Shown: positions 8,037 to 15,981 of the stretch, one piece after another
Layout: each line of letters starts with the position of its first letter
Position numbering within the stretch: the stretch's first letter is position 1
Assembly: GCA_017421145.1 (NCBI GenBank)
Contig: JAFOTA010000029.1
Coordinates: 1-26,125, forward strand
Direction of reading: 5' to 3'
DNA length: 26,125 nt
From: Treponema sp.
Lineage (GTDB): Bacteria; Spirochaetota; Spirochaetia; Treponematales; Treponemataceae
Made by a program: the position numbers and the translations under genes
The notes under the pieces: model-generated
Databases searched by the model: none
What the model was told of the DNA's origin: nothing
Seen by the model: only the letters and a program-made list of their open reading frames with translations

Positions 8037-8097
8037 GTACAACATGATACGGATGGTCCCGGAAACATGATCCCGGAATCTTCCGCACCGAAAAACG

Positions 8098-8116
8098 AAA
8101 AACTTTCCTACGAAAG
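8098..8116 (-). terminator. Weak candidate terminator just after atpK
   Basis: On the minus strand CTTTC-GTAG-GAAAG forms a 5-base-pair hairpin (8116-8103) followed by TTTTT (8102-8098) and, after two bases, another TTTTT. The stem is short and AT-rich, so termination would be partial at best. It begins 6 bases after the atpK stop codon. Confidence 0.35.
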
Positions 8117-8122
8117 ATTTCC

Positions 8123-8545
8123 CTAGCAGGCCATCATACCGAATACCATGCTGAACAGAGCGATGGTTTCGCAAAGACCGACGACCAAGATGTAGTTCGT
8201 GAATCCCTTTCCTGTTTCGGCAAGTGCATCGGAACCTGCAGCACCGGCTTTTCCCTGGGCAATGGCTGACATACACATTGAAAGTCCGCATGCAAGTCCG
8301 AGACCCACAAGGAAGAACGGATTCTGCTCAGAAGTCCTCATTGAGTTCATCAACAAAAAGCCGTAGATTGTCTGTGTAAGAGGAGCACCTGCAAAAACTA
8401 CCAGCAAGAATGGAGCCGGCTTGTTATTCAAGTAGCATCTTTTCCAAGCGCCGATGGCACCCTGTCCTGCAATACCGATACCGATCGCACTACCCATAGC
8501 GGCGATACCCATTACAATACCTGCACCAATCATACCAAAGTCCAT
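8123..8545 (-). CDS. atpK: V-type ATPase proteolipid subunit K
   Basis: Subunit K forms the membrane rotor ring that carries the coupling ion. The protein is 140 residues with four membrane helices in two hairpins (GMIGAGIVMGIAAMGSAIGI, APFLLVVFAGAPLTQTIYGF, PFFLVGLGLACGLSMCM, FTNYILVVGLCETIALF). The ion-binding carboxylate is Glu126 in helix 4; helix 2 has no carboxylate. Thr57, Gln58, Gln97 and Glu126 line up with Thr64, Gln65, Gln110 and Glu139 of the Enterococcus hirae Na+ site, including the same 29-residue distance from the second Gln to the Glu, which suggests Na+ rather than H+ coupling. It is the last gene of the V-ATPase operon and is separated from atpI by 133 bases. The ribosome site AAAGGAG is strong, fitting a subunit needed in about ten copies. 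Confidence 0.93.
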   Translation of the reverse strand: MDFGMIGAGIVMGIAAMGSAIGIGIAGQGAIGAWKRCYLNNKPAPFLLVVFAGAPLTQTIYGFLLMNSMRTSEQNPFFLVGLGLACGLSMCMSAIAQGKAGAAGSDALAETGKGFTNYILVVGLCETIALFSMVFGMMAC

Positions 8546-8598
8546 AATTTTCTCCTTTAGAACATAAGCGTTCCGAATTAATTCATATTTTTTCAGAA

Positions 8599-8679
8599 GG
8601 TGAAAAACACCCCTGTATTTGATTTTTTTACCGGAAAAACTTCCCGGAGGCAGATGATTTACACCTGCCCTTCATCTGC
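8599..8679 (-). other. Hairpin cluster in the atpI-atpK gap
   Basis: Three stems follow one another on the minus strand. The first is GCAGATG/CATCTGC (8650-8679), 7 base pairs starting at the atpI stop codon. The second is CCGGGAA-GTT-TTTCCGG (8631-8647), 7 base pairs with one G-U. The third is GGTG-TTTTT-CACC (8599-8611). None is followed by a clean T-run, so they look more like RNA processing or stability elements than terminators. They separate the high-copy K gene from the low-copy I gene. Confidence 0.5.
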
Positions 8680-10754
8680 TAGCGGAGCTTTCCCAACTCC
8701 CCCACTGCGTTGATTGCCTTGCCTAGACCTTCCACGCGGACTTCCTTAACGCCGCTCCTTTCACTGAACGGACGGTATTTTGTTCCGCTCCATGTCATGC
8801 CGAGGTGCTGGGAGAATTCAAGCGTATTCAAGCGCACTCCGTGAACGACGACGGAAAGAAGGTTCAGTATCATGTTGAGTCCGTGACCGAACACAATCAA
8901 TATCACTGCGAACACGACCAGCGCAAGTTTTCCGAACATCGGGCCTGCCATGCTGTTGACCGTGCTTGATATTGCAGCCCCTGCAAGCGCGACCGCCCAA
9001 AGACGGATATAGGAAACGATGTCCGAGAACACGTTGACCACGCCCAGAAGCACGCTGATTATGTTCTTGCAGCTCTCCAGCACCGATTTTCCGATGCTTC
9101 CTTCATAGTTCGAAAATATGAAGCTCAACAGGAAGCCGAATCCAAGGACTCCTATCGATATGAGCGGGATTGTCGGAGGAAGGCTCAAAGCACCGCCGAA
9201 AATCTCAATCGGTTTTTCTGCAACCGAAAGAGGGAATCTCGTTCCGTCAACGACCATGTTCATGACGACATAGAACATTCCCCAAAGCTGGAGCAATGAA
9301 CCAAGGTCGCCGAGACACTTGAGGCTCTTCCTGTCCGCTATGAAGCACTTGATGTGCGCGATGCTGAGCTGAACGAGCGCAAGCATGAAACAGAACACCT
9401 TCTGGTTTGTGTTTGCACGCCCTGCCGCATCAGCAATTCCAAGCATCTCCATTTTTGCGGACGATATAGGCCTGAACGAAAGATTGACCATCCATTCAGG
9501 AAGCTTCTGCCATTCAATGCCGAACCAGGAGCATGTAAGGACTCCGTAAACCATCGTGCACAGTCCGAGTATCATGACAAGCACCGGAAGAGAGCGCTTT
9601 CCCTTTTTGCTCTTTGCAAGAAGAAGAAGTCCTACCAGTGAAATCAGTGCACCGTACCCGGCATCAGCAAAAATCATTCCGAAGAATATGCTGAAGAACA
9701 GGAGGAACCAGCCTGAAATGTCAAACTCATGGTATCCCGGAGTAACGTCCAAGAAATCCGTGAGCGGATAGATTATGCTTACGAACTTGTTGTTCTTGAG
9801 CTTGGTCGGAACCGGATCATCATCAGCAGGATCAGAAACGGCACATGCCCATTCGTTGAGCTTGCATTCGGCACGGAGATCTTCCACTGAATCGACAGGA
9901 ACATAGCCTGTGACCCATGCGAGCTTTCCGCTAGGATCTGATTCTTCCGCCTTTTCATTTTCAACTGCAGCTTCGATTGAATCCAATTCAGCGTGCGCAG
10001 CTCCTTCTTCAGATGCATCACGCTCCATTCCGCTGTAAACAGTCTCAAATTCTATATCAGAAGCAAGAGAATCCTTGAGAGACTCTATGCTGTCATGATA
10101 TTTCTTGCATTCAATGAGAGTGCTTTCAATTCCCGCAATCTCTTTTTCCGCACCCTGAATGTCCGCGACCAGCTGATCGGTGGATTTTTCAGGCATTGGA
10201 ACAGAAAATGCTTCCGGCGGCATATCTTCCGGGCGCTCGGTTATTTCCGTCTCCGAAAGAAGAAGGAACCTGGCTATCTTTCCCTCTGAATTGACGACCA
10301 TGGTCTTTGAGCTGTCACCGATAAGGACATACTTATCGACCGGAATCTCATACATGTACATGAAGATTCCCTTTTCTGCAAGGAACTTGAAATCTTCAGG
10401 ATCAACGGAACCCCATTTTTCAAGCCTCTCAAGCTCAATCGTCGACTGAGTTATGACATCAAGGAGAGACTTCTTGCGGTCCGTCAGAGCAACGATTTCA
10501 CGTGCCTTTTCATCGGCTTCGTTGGGCGTAACATCGACTTGAGCCGGAATCCTTTTTTTGGAAACCTTTATCTCGTCGATTATTGAAAGCGCCTTGTCTG
10601 CCGTTGCGCTCGCTTCCTTGTACGCTGCAAGAACGGGTCCCTTTCCTTCGACAGCCTCCAGATGCACAAGCCCCAGCTTCCTGAGCTTTTTCAAAGAAGC
10701 CTTGCGTTCGGAATTAAGAACCACAATGGAGACTTTTTTCATTTTTACTATCAT
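8679..10754 (-). CDS. atpI: V-type ATPase subunit I (a-subunit homologue)
   Basis: Subunit I is the stator part of the membrane sector and provides the ion half-channels facing the K ring. The protein is 691 residues. The first 350 residues are soluble and coiled-coil rich (peripheral-stalk contact; MIVKMKKVSIVVL is the typical start), and the C-terminal half has about seven or eight membrane helices. SYIRLWAVALAGAAIS contains the essential arginine (Arg584) that releases the ion from the ring glutamate. HGLNMILNLLSVVVHGVRLNTLEF is the conserved penultimate helix region, and the tail ends YRPFSE. The start overlaps the atpD stop as ATGA, so translation is coupled. Hairpins separate it from atpK. 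Confidence 0.93.
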   Translation of the reverse strand: MIVKMKKVSIVVLNSERKASLKKLRKLGLVHLEAVEGKGPVLAAYKEASATADKALSIIDEIKVSKKRIPAQVDVTPNEADEKAREIVALTDRKKSLLDVITQSTIELERLEKWGSVDPEDFKFLAEKGIFMYMYEIPVDKYVLIGDSSKTMVVNSEGKIARFLLLSETEITERPEDMPPEAFSVPMPEKSTDQLVADIQGAEKEIAGIESTLIECKKYHDSIESLKDSLASDIEFETVYSGMERDASEEGAAHAELDSIEAAVENEKAEESDPSGKLAWVTGYVPVDSVEDLRAECKLNEWACAVSDPADDDPVPTKLKNNKFVSIIYPLTDFLDVTPGYHEFDISGWFLLFFSIFFGMIFADAGYGALISLVGLLLLAKSKKGKRSLPVLVMILGLCTMVYGVLTCSWFGIEWQKLPEWMVNLSFRPISSAKMEMLGIADAAGRANTNQKVFCFMLALVQLSIAHIKCFIADRKSLKCLGDLGSLLQLWGMFYVVMNMVVDGTRFPLSVAEKPIEIFGGALSLPPTIPLISIGVLGFGFLLSFIFSNYEGSIGKSVLESCKNIISVLLGVVNVFSDIVSYIRLWAVALAGAAISSTVNSMAGPMFGKLALVVFAVILIVFGHGLNMILNLLSVVVHGVRLNTLEFSQHLGMTWSGTKYRPFSERSGVKEVRVEGLGKAINAVGELGKLR

Positions 10755-11419
10755 TTTTTAGCCCCCCTTGTGCTTCTGGTTTTCTTTTCCACAGGAACGT
10801 CCTCAGCTGCGGCATCGCCTGAAACCGCTGACTGAAGCTTTTTCTTGGAAATCTTACTGCGGACAACGGCAGCAACCTGCTCGTCTCCAAGGAAAATACC
10901 GATCTTCTTGATATTTGCCTTTGTTTCAGGAATCTTTACCTTTTCAAACAAATTAACGCGCTGTGATGTGGTCCGAAGCTCCTGAGAAAGCAGCCTTACC
11001 TGCTCATCAAGTACTTCAGCCTGCAAATCCAGCTCCAATTCTTTTTCCATGCGGTCTGCAGCCATATCTATCCACAGAGGAGTCGAATAAAGATCGTAAT
11101 CACCGCGACCAAAATCCGCTCCCTCGTAAATAGGTATCTTCACGCCAGCTATGTTGCCCCAGCCTTTCTTGATGTTCTTGACGGTCACCATTCCCGGCTT
11201 GAAGGCATCTTTTTCACCAAAGACCGAAATCCATTTTTGGAAATCTTCTTCCAAAGCTTTCTTTTCCGCCCGGACAGCCTTGGCCTTTTCGTCTATGGTG
11301 CGGATTTCTGACTGCAGCTGCTGTTTTTTAAGAGTCAGGGTAGGAAGATAGCGCTGGTACATTTTCAGCGCGTCTTTCTGTGCCTTCTGCTCGTTTTTAG
11401 TCAGCTTTAACTTTGCCAT
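10751..11419 (-). CDS. atpD: V-type ATPase subunit D (central stalk)
   Basis: Subunit D is the central axle that turns inside the A3B3 head and couples ATP hydrolysis to ring rotation. The protein is 222 residues and largely two long antiparallel helices. It begins MAKLKLTKNEQKAQKDALK and has LKKQQLQSEI near residues 30-40, the N-terminal signature of the family. The C-terminal helix (EVLDEQVRLLSQELRTTSQRVNLFEK, shown here in part) carries the other coiled-coil arm with NLFEKVKIP. The tail after residue 190 is basic and low complexity. It starts 35 bases after atpB, with GGGG 7 bases before the ATG, and its stop overlaps the atpI start. No gene for partner subunit F is found nearby. Confidence 0.92.
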   Translation of the reverse strand: MAKLKLTKNEQKAQKDALKMYQRYLPTLTLKKQQLQSEIRTIDEKAKAVRAEKKALEEDFQKWISVFGEKDAFKPGMVTVKNIKKGWGNIAGVKIPIYEGADFGRGDYDLYSTPLWIDMAADRMEKELELDLQAEVLDEQVRLLSQELRTTSQRVNLFEKVKIPETKANIKKIGIFLGDEQVAAVVRSKISKKKLQSAVSGDAAAEDVPVEKKTRSTRGAKK

Positions 11420-11454
11420 TCAGTATCCCCATGCAATAGTAGAGATCAAGAGAT

Positions 11455-12750
11455 TCAAGCCTTGGGCCAGAACTGCTCGATCAATTCAGTCTTCAAACCA
11501 GTTTCCTGCTTGTCGAAGCACTGCGCAAGGATTTTCCATCCGTTGTCAAGCGCTTCTTCAAGAGGAATGTTAACGCTGAGGTCCATCATCTGGGCTTCAA
11601 AGAGCTTTCCGTATTTCAGAAGCTTTTCATCCCATGCGGACATATTGAAACCCATGGACTTCTTTTCCAGGGTGTCGCGGTACTGGGCATAAAGACGGAT
11701 CATACCGTCCATGAGCGCGCGGTGGTCTTTTCTTGTCTTTGAGTTCACCTGCTGCTTGAGACGTGAAAGAGATCCGAACGGCTCGATGTGTCCGCCCTTC
11801 AGATAGAACTGTCCCTCGGTGATGTATCCTGTGTTGTCAGGAACCGGGTGGGTAACGTCGTCACCAGGCATAGTCGTTACTGCAAGGATTGTGACGGAAC
11901 CGGACTCGGCAAAGTCAACCGCCTTTTCGTAGCGGCTTGCAAGCTGAGAATAAAGGTCTCCCGGATAACCGCGGTTTGACGGAACCTGCTCCTGAGTGAT
12001 TGCAATTTCCTTCATTGAGTCAGCGAAGTTCGTCATGTCTGTAAGAAGAACAAGAACGTCCTTTCCCTGCAGGGCAAACTGCTCGGCAACTGCAAGAGAA
12101 AGATCCGGAATCTTCATACATTCTACGGTCGGGTCTGCGGCAGTATGGATGAACATGACCGTCTTACTCAAAGCTCCGCCCTCTTCAAGAGTGTTCTTGA
12201 AATAAAGGTAGTCGTCATATTTGAGTCCCATGCCTCCGAGAACGATAACGTCAACCTCGGCCTGCATTGCTATGCGTGCAAGAAGCTGGTTGTAAGGCTC
12301 TCCTGAGATTGAGAAAATCGGGAGCTTCTGGGAAACGACCAGAGTATTGAAGATGTCGATCATCGGAATACCCGTGCGGATCATGCGGTTAGGCGTGATG
12401 CGTTTTGAAGGGTTTACGGAAGGTCCTCCGATTTCAACCAGATTGTCGACCAATGCAGGTCCATGGTCACGCGGCTCGGCAGAACCGTTGAAGATGCGTC
12501 CGAGAAGATCTTCGCTGAACGAAACCTTCATCTCCTGTCCAAGGAAGCGGATCTGGTCGTTGGTCGAAACACCGCGTCCTCCTGCAAAAACCTGAAGCGA
12601 AACCAGGTCACCGTCAATCTTGTTCACTTCGGCAAGCGACTTTCCGAAGCGCGTGGTAATTTCAGCCAATTCATTCAGCTTTACACCTTTAGCACGAACG
12701 GTTATAACGCTACCGTTGATGCTTTCAATTTTGCTGTATACCTTATTCAT
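11455..12750 (-). CDS. atpB: V-type ATPase subunit B (non-catalytic nucleotide-binding)
   Basis: Subunit B alternates with A in the hexameric head and holds the regulatory nucleotide site. The protein is 431 residues. The N-terminal barrel begins [20 protein letters not shown]. The P-loop position reads [15 protein letters not shown], so the GKT of a functional Walker A is missing, as is normal for [36 protein letters not shown] and [22 protein letters not shown] are further family motifs. It begins inside the stop codon of atpA (TAATG, 1-base overlap), keeping A and B production equal. Confidence 0.95.
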   Translation of the reverse strand: MNKVYSKIESINGSVITVRAKGVKLNELAEITTRFGKSLAEVNKIDGDLVSLQVFAGGRGVSTNDQIRFLGQEMKVSFSEDLLGRIFNGSAEPRDHGPALVDNLVEIGGPSVNPSKRITPNRMIRTGIPMIDIFNTLVVSQKLPIFSISGEPYNQLLARIAMQAEVDVIVLGGMGLKYDDYLYFKNTLEEGGALSKTVMFIHTAADPTVECMKIPDLSLAVAEQFALQGKDVLVLLTDMTNFADSMKEIAITQEQVPSNRGYPGDLYSQLASRYEKAVDFAESGSVTILAVTTMPGDDVTHPVPDNTGYITEGQFYLKGGHIEPFGSLSRLKQQVNSKTRKDHRALMDGMIRLYAQYRDTLEKKSMGFNMSAWDEKLLKYGKLFEAQMMDLSVNIPLEEALDNGWKILAQCFDKQETGLKTELIEQFWPKA

Positions 12751-14519
12751 TACTCACCGTCCTTGAGGAGTTCCTTTACTTCCTCAGTCAGCTGTGCCTT
12801 CTTTTCATTCAGCAATGCGTCAATATCTTTTTCGTGGCTCTTGAAGTCCGCGCTTTCAAAGGCTGAATAGTTCATATCAGTGAAATTCTGCCTCAAATTA
12901 TTGAAGAACGCACGTGCCTCGTCTTTTTCCTGAATCTCAAAGTCTGAGCCGAGTATCCTGATTATCTTCTTGAACACATAGCGCTGTCTTTCCGGTGACG
13001 TGGCTCCTTCAGTATCATCGAAGCTGTCCTGCTGCATGTAGACGGCATCAAGGAATTCGCTCTTCAAGTATGCGATGAAGTCTTCAAGCGACGTTCCTTC
13101 TTCACCGACGACTTTCATCATCTGGTTGACTTCAGATCCACGGCGGTAAAGTGCACGTGCATATTCAACGAGTGAAGGCTCGATTACTGAGCGGTATTTA
13201 GACCATGAATCAAGCGGGTCGATTGCAGGATATCGGCGGGCATCGGATCTTTCACGGCTAAGACCATGGAAGGCACCGACGACTTTCAAGGTTGCCTGTG
13301 TGACAGGTTCCTCGAAGTTACCGCCGGCAGGGGAAACCGTACCACCGATCGTTACGGAGCCTGTGTTTCCGTCGCGGAGCTTTACTATACCTGCACGCTC
13401 ATAGAACGACGCGATTGTTGATTCAAGGTACGCCGGGAAAGCCTCCTCACCAGGGATTTCCTCCAAACGTCCTGACATTTCGCGCATGGCCTGTGCCCAA
13501 CGTGATGTGGAATCGGCAAGAAGAAGTACGTGGAGTCCCATCTGGCGGTAATATTCAGCAAGGGTAACGCCCGTATATACAGATGCTTCACGGGATGCGA
13601 CAGGCATTGACGACGTATTGCAGATGATGATGGTTCTTTCCATCAAAGAGCGTCCTGTGCGCGGATCCTTGAGTTCCGGGAATTCGGTAAGCGTTTCGAC
13701 GACTTCACCCGCACGTTCACCGCAGGCTGCGATGATTACAATGTCAACGTCGGCATTGCGGCTTGTCGTGTGCTGGAGAACAGTTTTTCCGGCTCCGAAA
13801 GGTCCTGGAATACAATATGTTCCTCCACGGGCAACAGGGAAGAACGTGTCGATAAGGCGGACTTTCGTGACCATAGGCTCCACCGGGTTCAATCTTTCCG
13901 CATAGCAGTTCACGGCACGTTTTACAGGCCACTTGAAGCTCATGGAAATGTTAACGGACTTTCCCTTTTCGTCAACGAGAGTGGCGATGGTGTCATGAAT
14001 CTTGTATTTACCGGCCTTTGCAACGGATTTCACCGTGTATGATCCGAGGAATCCATAAGGAACCTGAACTTTGTGGGTGAAAGGTCCTTCAGGAACCGTT
14101 CCGACGGAATCGCCTGCAAGCACTTTGTCGCCTGCTTTTGCTGTCGGGGTGAATTCCCATTCTTTTTTTTCGTCCAATGCAGGAAGGTAGACTCCCCTTT
14201 CAAGGAAGTTGCCCGAATGTTCTGCCAGAAGAGGAAGAGGATTCTGCAATCCGTCATAAACCTGTCCCAAAAGACCGGGACCGACTTCTACGCTCAGAAG
14301 ATCACCGGTGAATTCGACGGAACAATCTGTCGAAATTCCCTTGGTCATTTCATAAATCTGCATCTGAGCTGTATTTCCACGGACACGGATAACCTCACCT
14401 TTAAGGCTCTTTCCGTCTACTTTGACGAAACCGACTTCATTCAATGAAACTTTTCCGTCAAATTCTACAGAAACCAGGTTCCCGTTGACCGCAACTACTT
14501 TGCCTTTTGTATCAGTCAT
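12750..14519 (-). CDS. atpA: V-type ATPase catalytic subunit A
   Basis: Subunit A carries the ATP hydrolysis/synthesis site. The protein is 589 residues, the usual size for bacterial and archaeal A subunits. Beta-barrel residues 1-70 are followed by the A-specific insertion (about 110-190, with [13 protein letters not shown]), then the nucleotide domain: Walker [14 protein letters not shown] near residue 240, the catalytic glutamate region ACGERAGEV, Walker [17 protein letters not shown], and [13 protein letters not shown]. The C-terminal helical domain is intact. ATGA overlap with the upstream DUF2764 gene and TAATG overlap with atpB show a tightly coupled operon. No oddity is seen. Confidence 0.97.
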   Translation of the reverse strand: MTDTKGKVVAVNGNLVSVEFDGKVSLNEVGFVKVDGKSLKGEVIRVRGNTAQMQIYEMTKGISTDCSVEFTGDLLSVEVGPGLLGQVYDGLQNPLPLLAEHSGNFLERGVYLPALDEKKEWEFTPTAKAGDKVLAGDSVGTVPEGPFTHKVQVPYGFLGSYTVKSVAKAGKYKIHDTIATLVDEKGKSVNISMSFKWPVKRAVNCYAERLNPVEPMVTKVRLIDTFFPVARGGTYCIPGPFGAGKTVLQHTTSRNADVDIVIIAACGERAGEVVETLTEFPELKDPRTGRSLMERTIIICNTSSMPVASREASVYTGVTLAEYYRQMGLHVLLLADSTSRWAQAMREMSGRLEEIPGEEAFPAYLESTIASFYERAGIVKLRDGNTGSVTIGGTVSPAGGNFEEPVTQATLKVVGAFHGLSRERSDARRYPAIDPLDSWSKYRSVIEPSLVEYARALYRRGSEVNQMMKVVGEEGTSLEDFIAYLKSEFLDAVYMQQDSFDDTEGATSPERQRYVFKKIIRILGSDFEIQEKDEARAFFNNLRQNFTDMNYSAFESADFKSHEKDIDALLNEKKAQLTEEVKELLKDGE

Positions 14520-15064
14520 TTCTTTTCTCCAAGAATCTCATCATAAATTTTGTGGTACGAAGCAAGGCCTTCATCCCGGTTGAATTTCTTCATACGTTCA
14601 GTCAGCATCAATTTAAGCCCGTAACTGTAGACCGCATCCACAGAGAACATGTCCAAAGGCGCAATCTTGTCCAGAACTCCAAGGCGGTATTCATTGAGGA
14701 ACTGCTCCGCACTGAGCGGACTATCCATACCCGTTGCGGTACGGGCAGCCTGAATGACCTCACCGTCCGTAGTTATCGGAACCAAATTCGCCTCTTTCTT
14801 CATTTTCTGTGCACGAACCTGAGCCAATGCAAATCGAAGGTTACGTTCTTTTTCATACCATTCATCAAGAAATGCAGAGCCAGTCGACACCTTTTCACGC
14901 GGAGGCTCAAGACTCAAATTCTGCGCCACCTTCCTGTCTTTTTCATTCATGAAGCGCATGCACAGGTCTTTAAAATACTCCGTCGTAATCGGCAGTTTTG
15001 CTGTACTTTCGCCGTTTACCGTGAAAGCTGGAAGCTGTGCTACTAAATAATAGAGATGTTCCAC
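14516..15064 (-). CDS. DUF2764 protein of the V-ATPase operon
   Basis: This 182-residue cytoplasmic protein always sits between atpE and atpA in the spirochaete, chlamydia and Bacteroidetes type of operon. It begins EHLYYLVAQLPAF, the family signature, continues LPITTEYFKDLCMRFM, and has a central helix SAFLDEWYEKERNLRFALAQ-VRAQKM followed by TAEQFLNEYRL-like segments. Its function is not established. Because no gene for subunit C (the socket joining axle and ring) is present, it may take that role; this is inference. Translation most likely starts at GTG (15064), as no ATG fits and AAGGA lies 9 bases upstream inside a tandem repeat. Its stop overlaps the atpA start as ATGA. Confidence 0.85.
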   Translation of the reverse strand: MEHLYYLVAQLPAFTVNGESTAKLPITTEYFKDLCMRFMNEKDRKVAQNLSLEPPREKVSTGSAFLDEWYEKERNLRFALAQVRAQKMKKEANLVPITTDGEVIQAARTATGMDSPLSAEQFLNEYRLGVLDKIAPLDMFSVDAVYSYGLKLMLTERMKKFNRDEGLASYHKIYDEILGEKK

Positions 15065-15067
15065 TAC

Positions 15068-15085
15068 TTTGTTTCCTTTGTTTCC
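15068..15085 (-). repeat. 9-base tandem duplication carrying the ribosome site of the DUF2764 gene
   Basis: GGAAACAAA occurs twice in a row on the minus strand (15085-15077 and 15076-15068), filling the 24-base gap between atpE and the GTG start. The junction creates AAGGA, the Shine-Dalgarno of the GTG. Gain or loss of a unit would alter that ribosome site. Confidence 0.6.
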
Positions 15086-15088
15086 GTT

Positions 15089-15805
15089 TCAGCCGACGCA
15101 GGCTTTCTTCCCCTTCTCGCAGGCTTTTTTTGCCGGAGGCTCATCTGATTCTTCGACCGATGCCATATCTCCGGAAACCTGTCCGTCAGAAAGACCCGCT
15201 GCAGCCCTTTTCATGAGTTCAGTCACCTTAGGATTCAGATATGAACTGAACAGACCCGCAACCTCTTCCGCACTGAAATCATAGAATGCGCTTCCGTCCT
15301 TTGCACCGATCCTGAATCCTGATGTAAGCGAAGCATCCGCCTTGATTTCCAGTCCCTTTGAAATCTGGGTTTTGAGCGCAGTCTTAAAGCTTGCTTCCAA
15401 AGCCTTGAGATCCTTTGCCGAAAGAAGGACGGTCAGATCGTTGGTCTCTGAATTTGCAGCCCAAGCCTTTACGGTTTCAGGAACGAGCTTTTTGAGCACG
15501 TCTTTGTCCAATGCGCTTTCCGTAGCTGATGAAACCAATGCAGAAAGCTCCCTGTTGATGCCGTCGCGGAAAGAGATGATAAGGTTCCGTCCAGCCTGGG
15601 TGATTGCATCCTCACTGGCCTTTTCCATTCTTTCAGTTTCAGCCTTTGCATTCTTTATGATGCCGTCAGCTTTTTCCTCTGCCTCTCTTATAATAGAAGC
15701 GGCTTTTTTTTCAGCTTCAGACAGAATGTTCTGAGCTTCAGTTTCTGCCGTGGCGACACCGTCTCTTTTGATTTTGTCAATCAATTCCTGTAACTGGACG
15801 TCCAT
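15089..15805 (-). CDS. atpE: V-type ATPase subunit E (peripheral stalk)
   Basis: Subunit E is a peripheral stalk component that holds the A3B3 head against rotation. The protein is 238 residues. The first 90 residues are a long charged helix rich in Ala, Glu and Lys (ETEAQNILSEAEKKAASIIR, AEEKADGIIKNAKAETERME), the usual E-type coiled coil, followed by a globular domain that ends in TELMKRAAAG. The last 30 residues are unusual: acidic, then Lys/Cys-rich with a repeated KKAC unit (KKACEKGKKACVG). No gene for the partner stalk subunit G is present. It is the first gene of the operon, with GAGAGG before the ATG. An inverted repeat lies 31 bases upstream. Confidence 0.88.
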   Translation of the reverse strand: MDVQLQELIDKIKRDGVATAETEAQNILSEAEKKAASIIREAEEKADGIIKNAKAETERMEKASEDAITQAGRNLIISFRDGINRELSALVSSATESALDKDVLKKLVPETVKAWAANSETNDLTVLLSAKDLKALEASFKTALKTQISKGLEIKADASLTSGFRIGAKDGSAFYDFSAEEVAGLFSSYLNPKVTELMKRAAAGLSDGQVSGDMASVEESDEPPAKKACEKGKKACVG

Positions 15806-15835
15806 CGTAACCTCTCTATTTAGAAAATTTTTTTT

Positions 15836-15860
15836 TGATTAATGCCTCAAGTATTAATCA
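15836..15860. repeat. Perfect 8-base inverted repeat upstream of atpE
   Basis: TGATTAAT (15836-15843) and ATTAATCA (15853-15860) flank a 9-base spacer. It lies 31 bases before the atpE start. On the minus strand it is followed by nine A rather than T residues, so it is not a terminator. It could be a regulator binding site or an mRNA leader stem for the V-ATPase operon. No clear sigma-70 promoter could be placed around it. Confidence 0.5.
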
Positions 15861-15887
15861 GTGTATGGGACACTCAGAAAAGCTCAT
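15858..15887 (-). promoter_or_regulatory. Possible 9-codon leader peptide before atpE
   Basis: An ATG (15887) opens a frame of nine codons (MSFSECPIH) ending in TGA, preceded 11 bases upstream by GGGAGG (15899-15904). Its stop codon lies in the arm of the inverted repeat 15836-15860, so a translating ribosome would disturb that stem. This arrangement resembles a leader peptide, but such a short frame can occur by chance. Confidence 0.2.
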
Positions 15888-15981
15888 TGCAAATGATTCC
15901 TCCCTGATTCCCTGCGAGTTTAAAATCCCGGAAATGCGGCATTCTAAACGTTGCGTTCAATTTTTCCGAAGTTCCCGAACC

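Noticed and set aside
7516..8070. 184-codon plus-strand open frame opposite ispG
   Set aside because: It is the antisense shadow of ispG, whose iron-sulphur motifs are clear; the protein has no family features and runs across the ispG promoter region.
14507..15046. 179-codon plus-strand open frame opposite the DUF2764 gene
   Set aside because: It mirrors a conserved operon gene with ATGA coupling; the translation is basic and Phe/His-rich, typical of an antisense frame.
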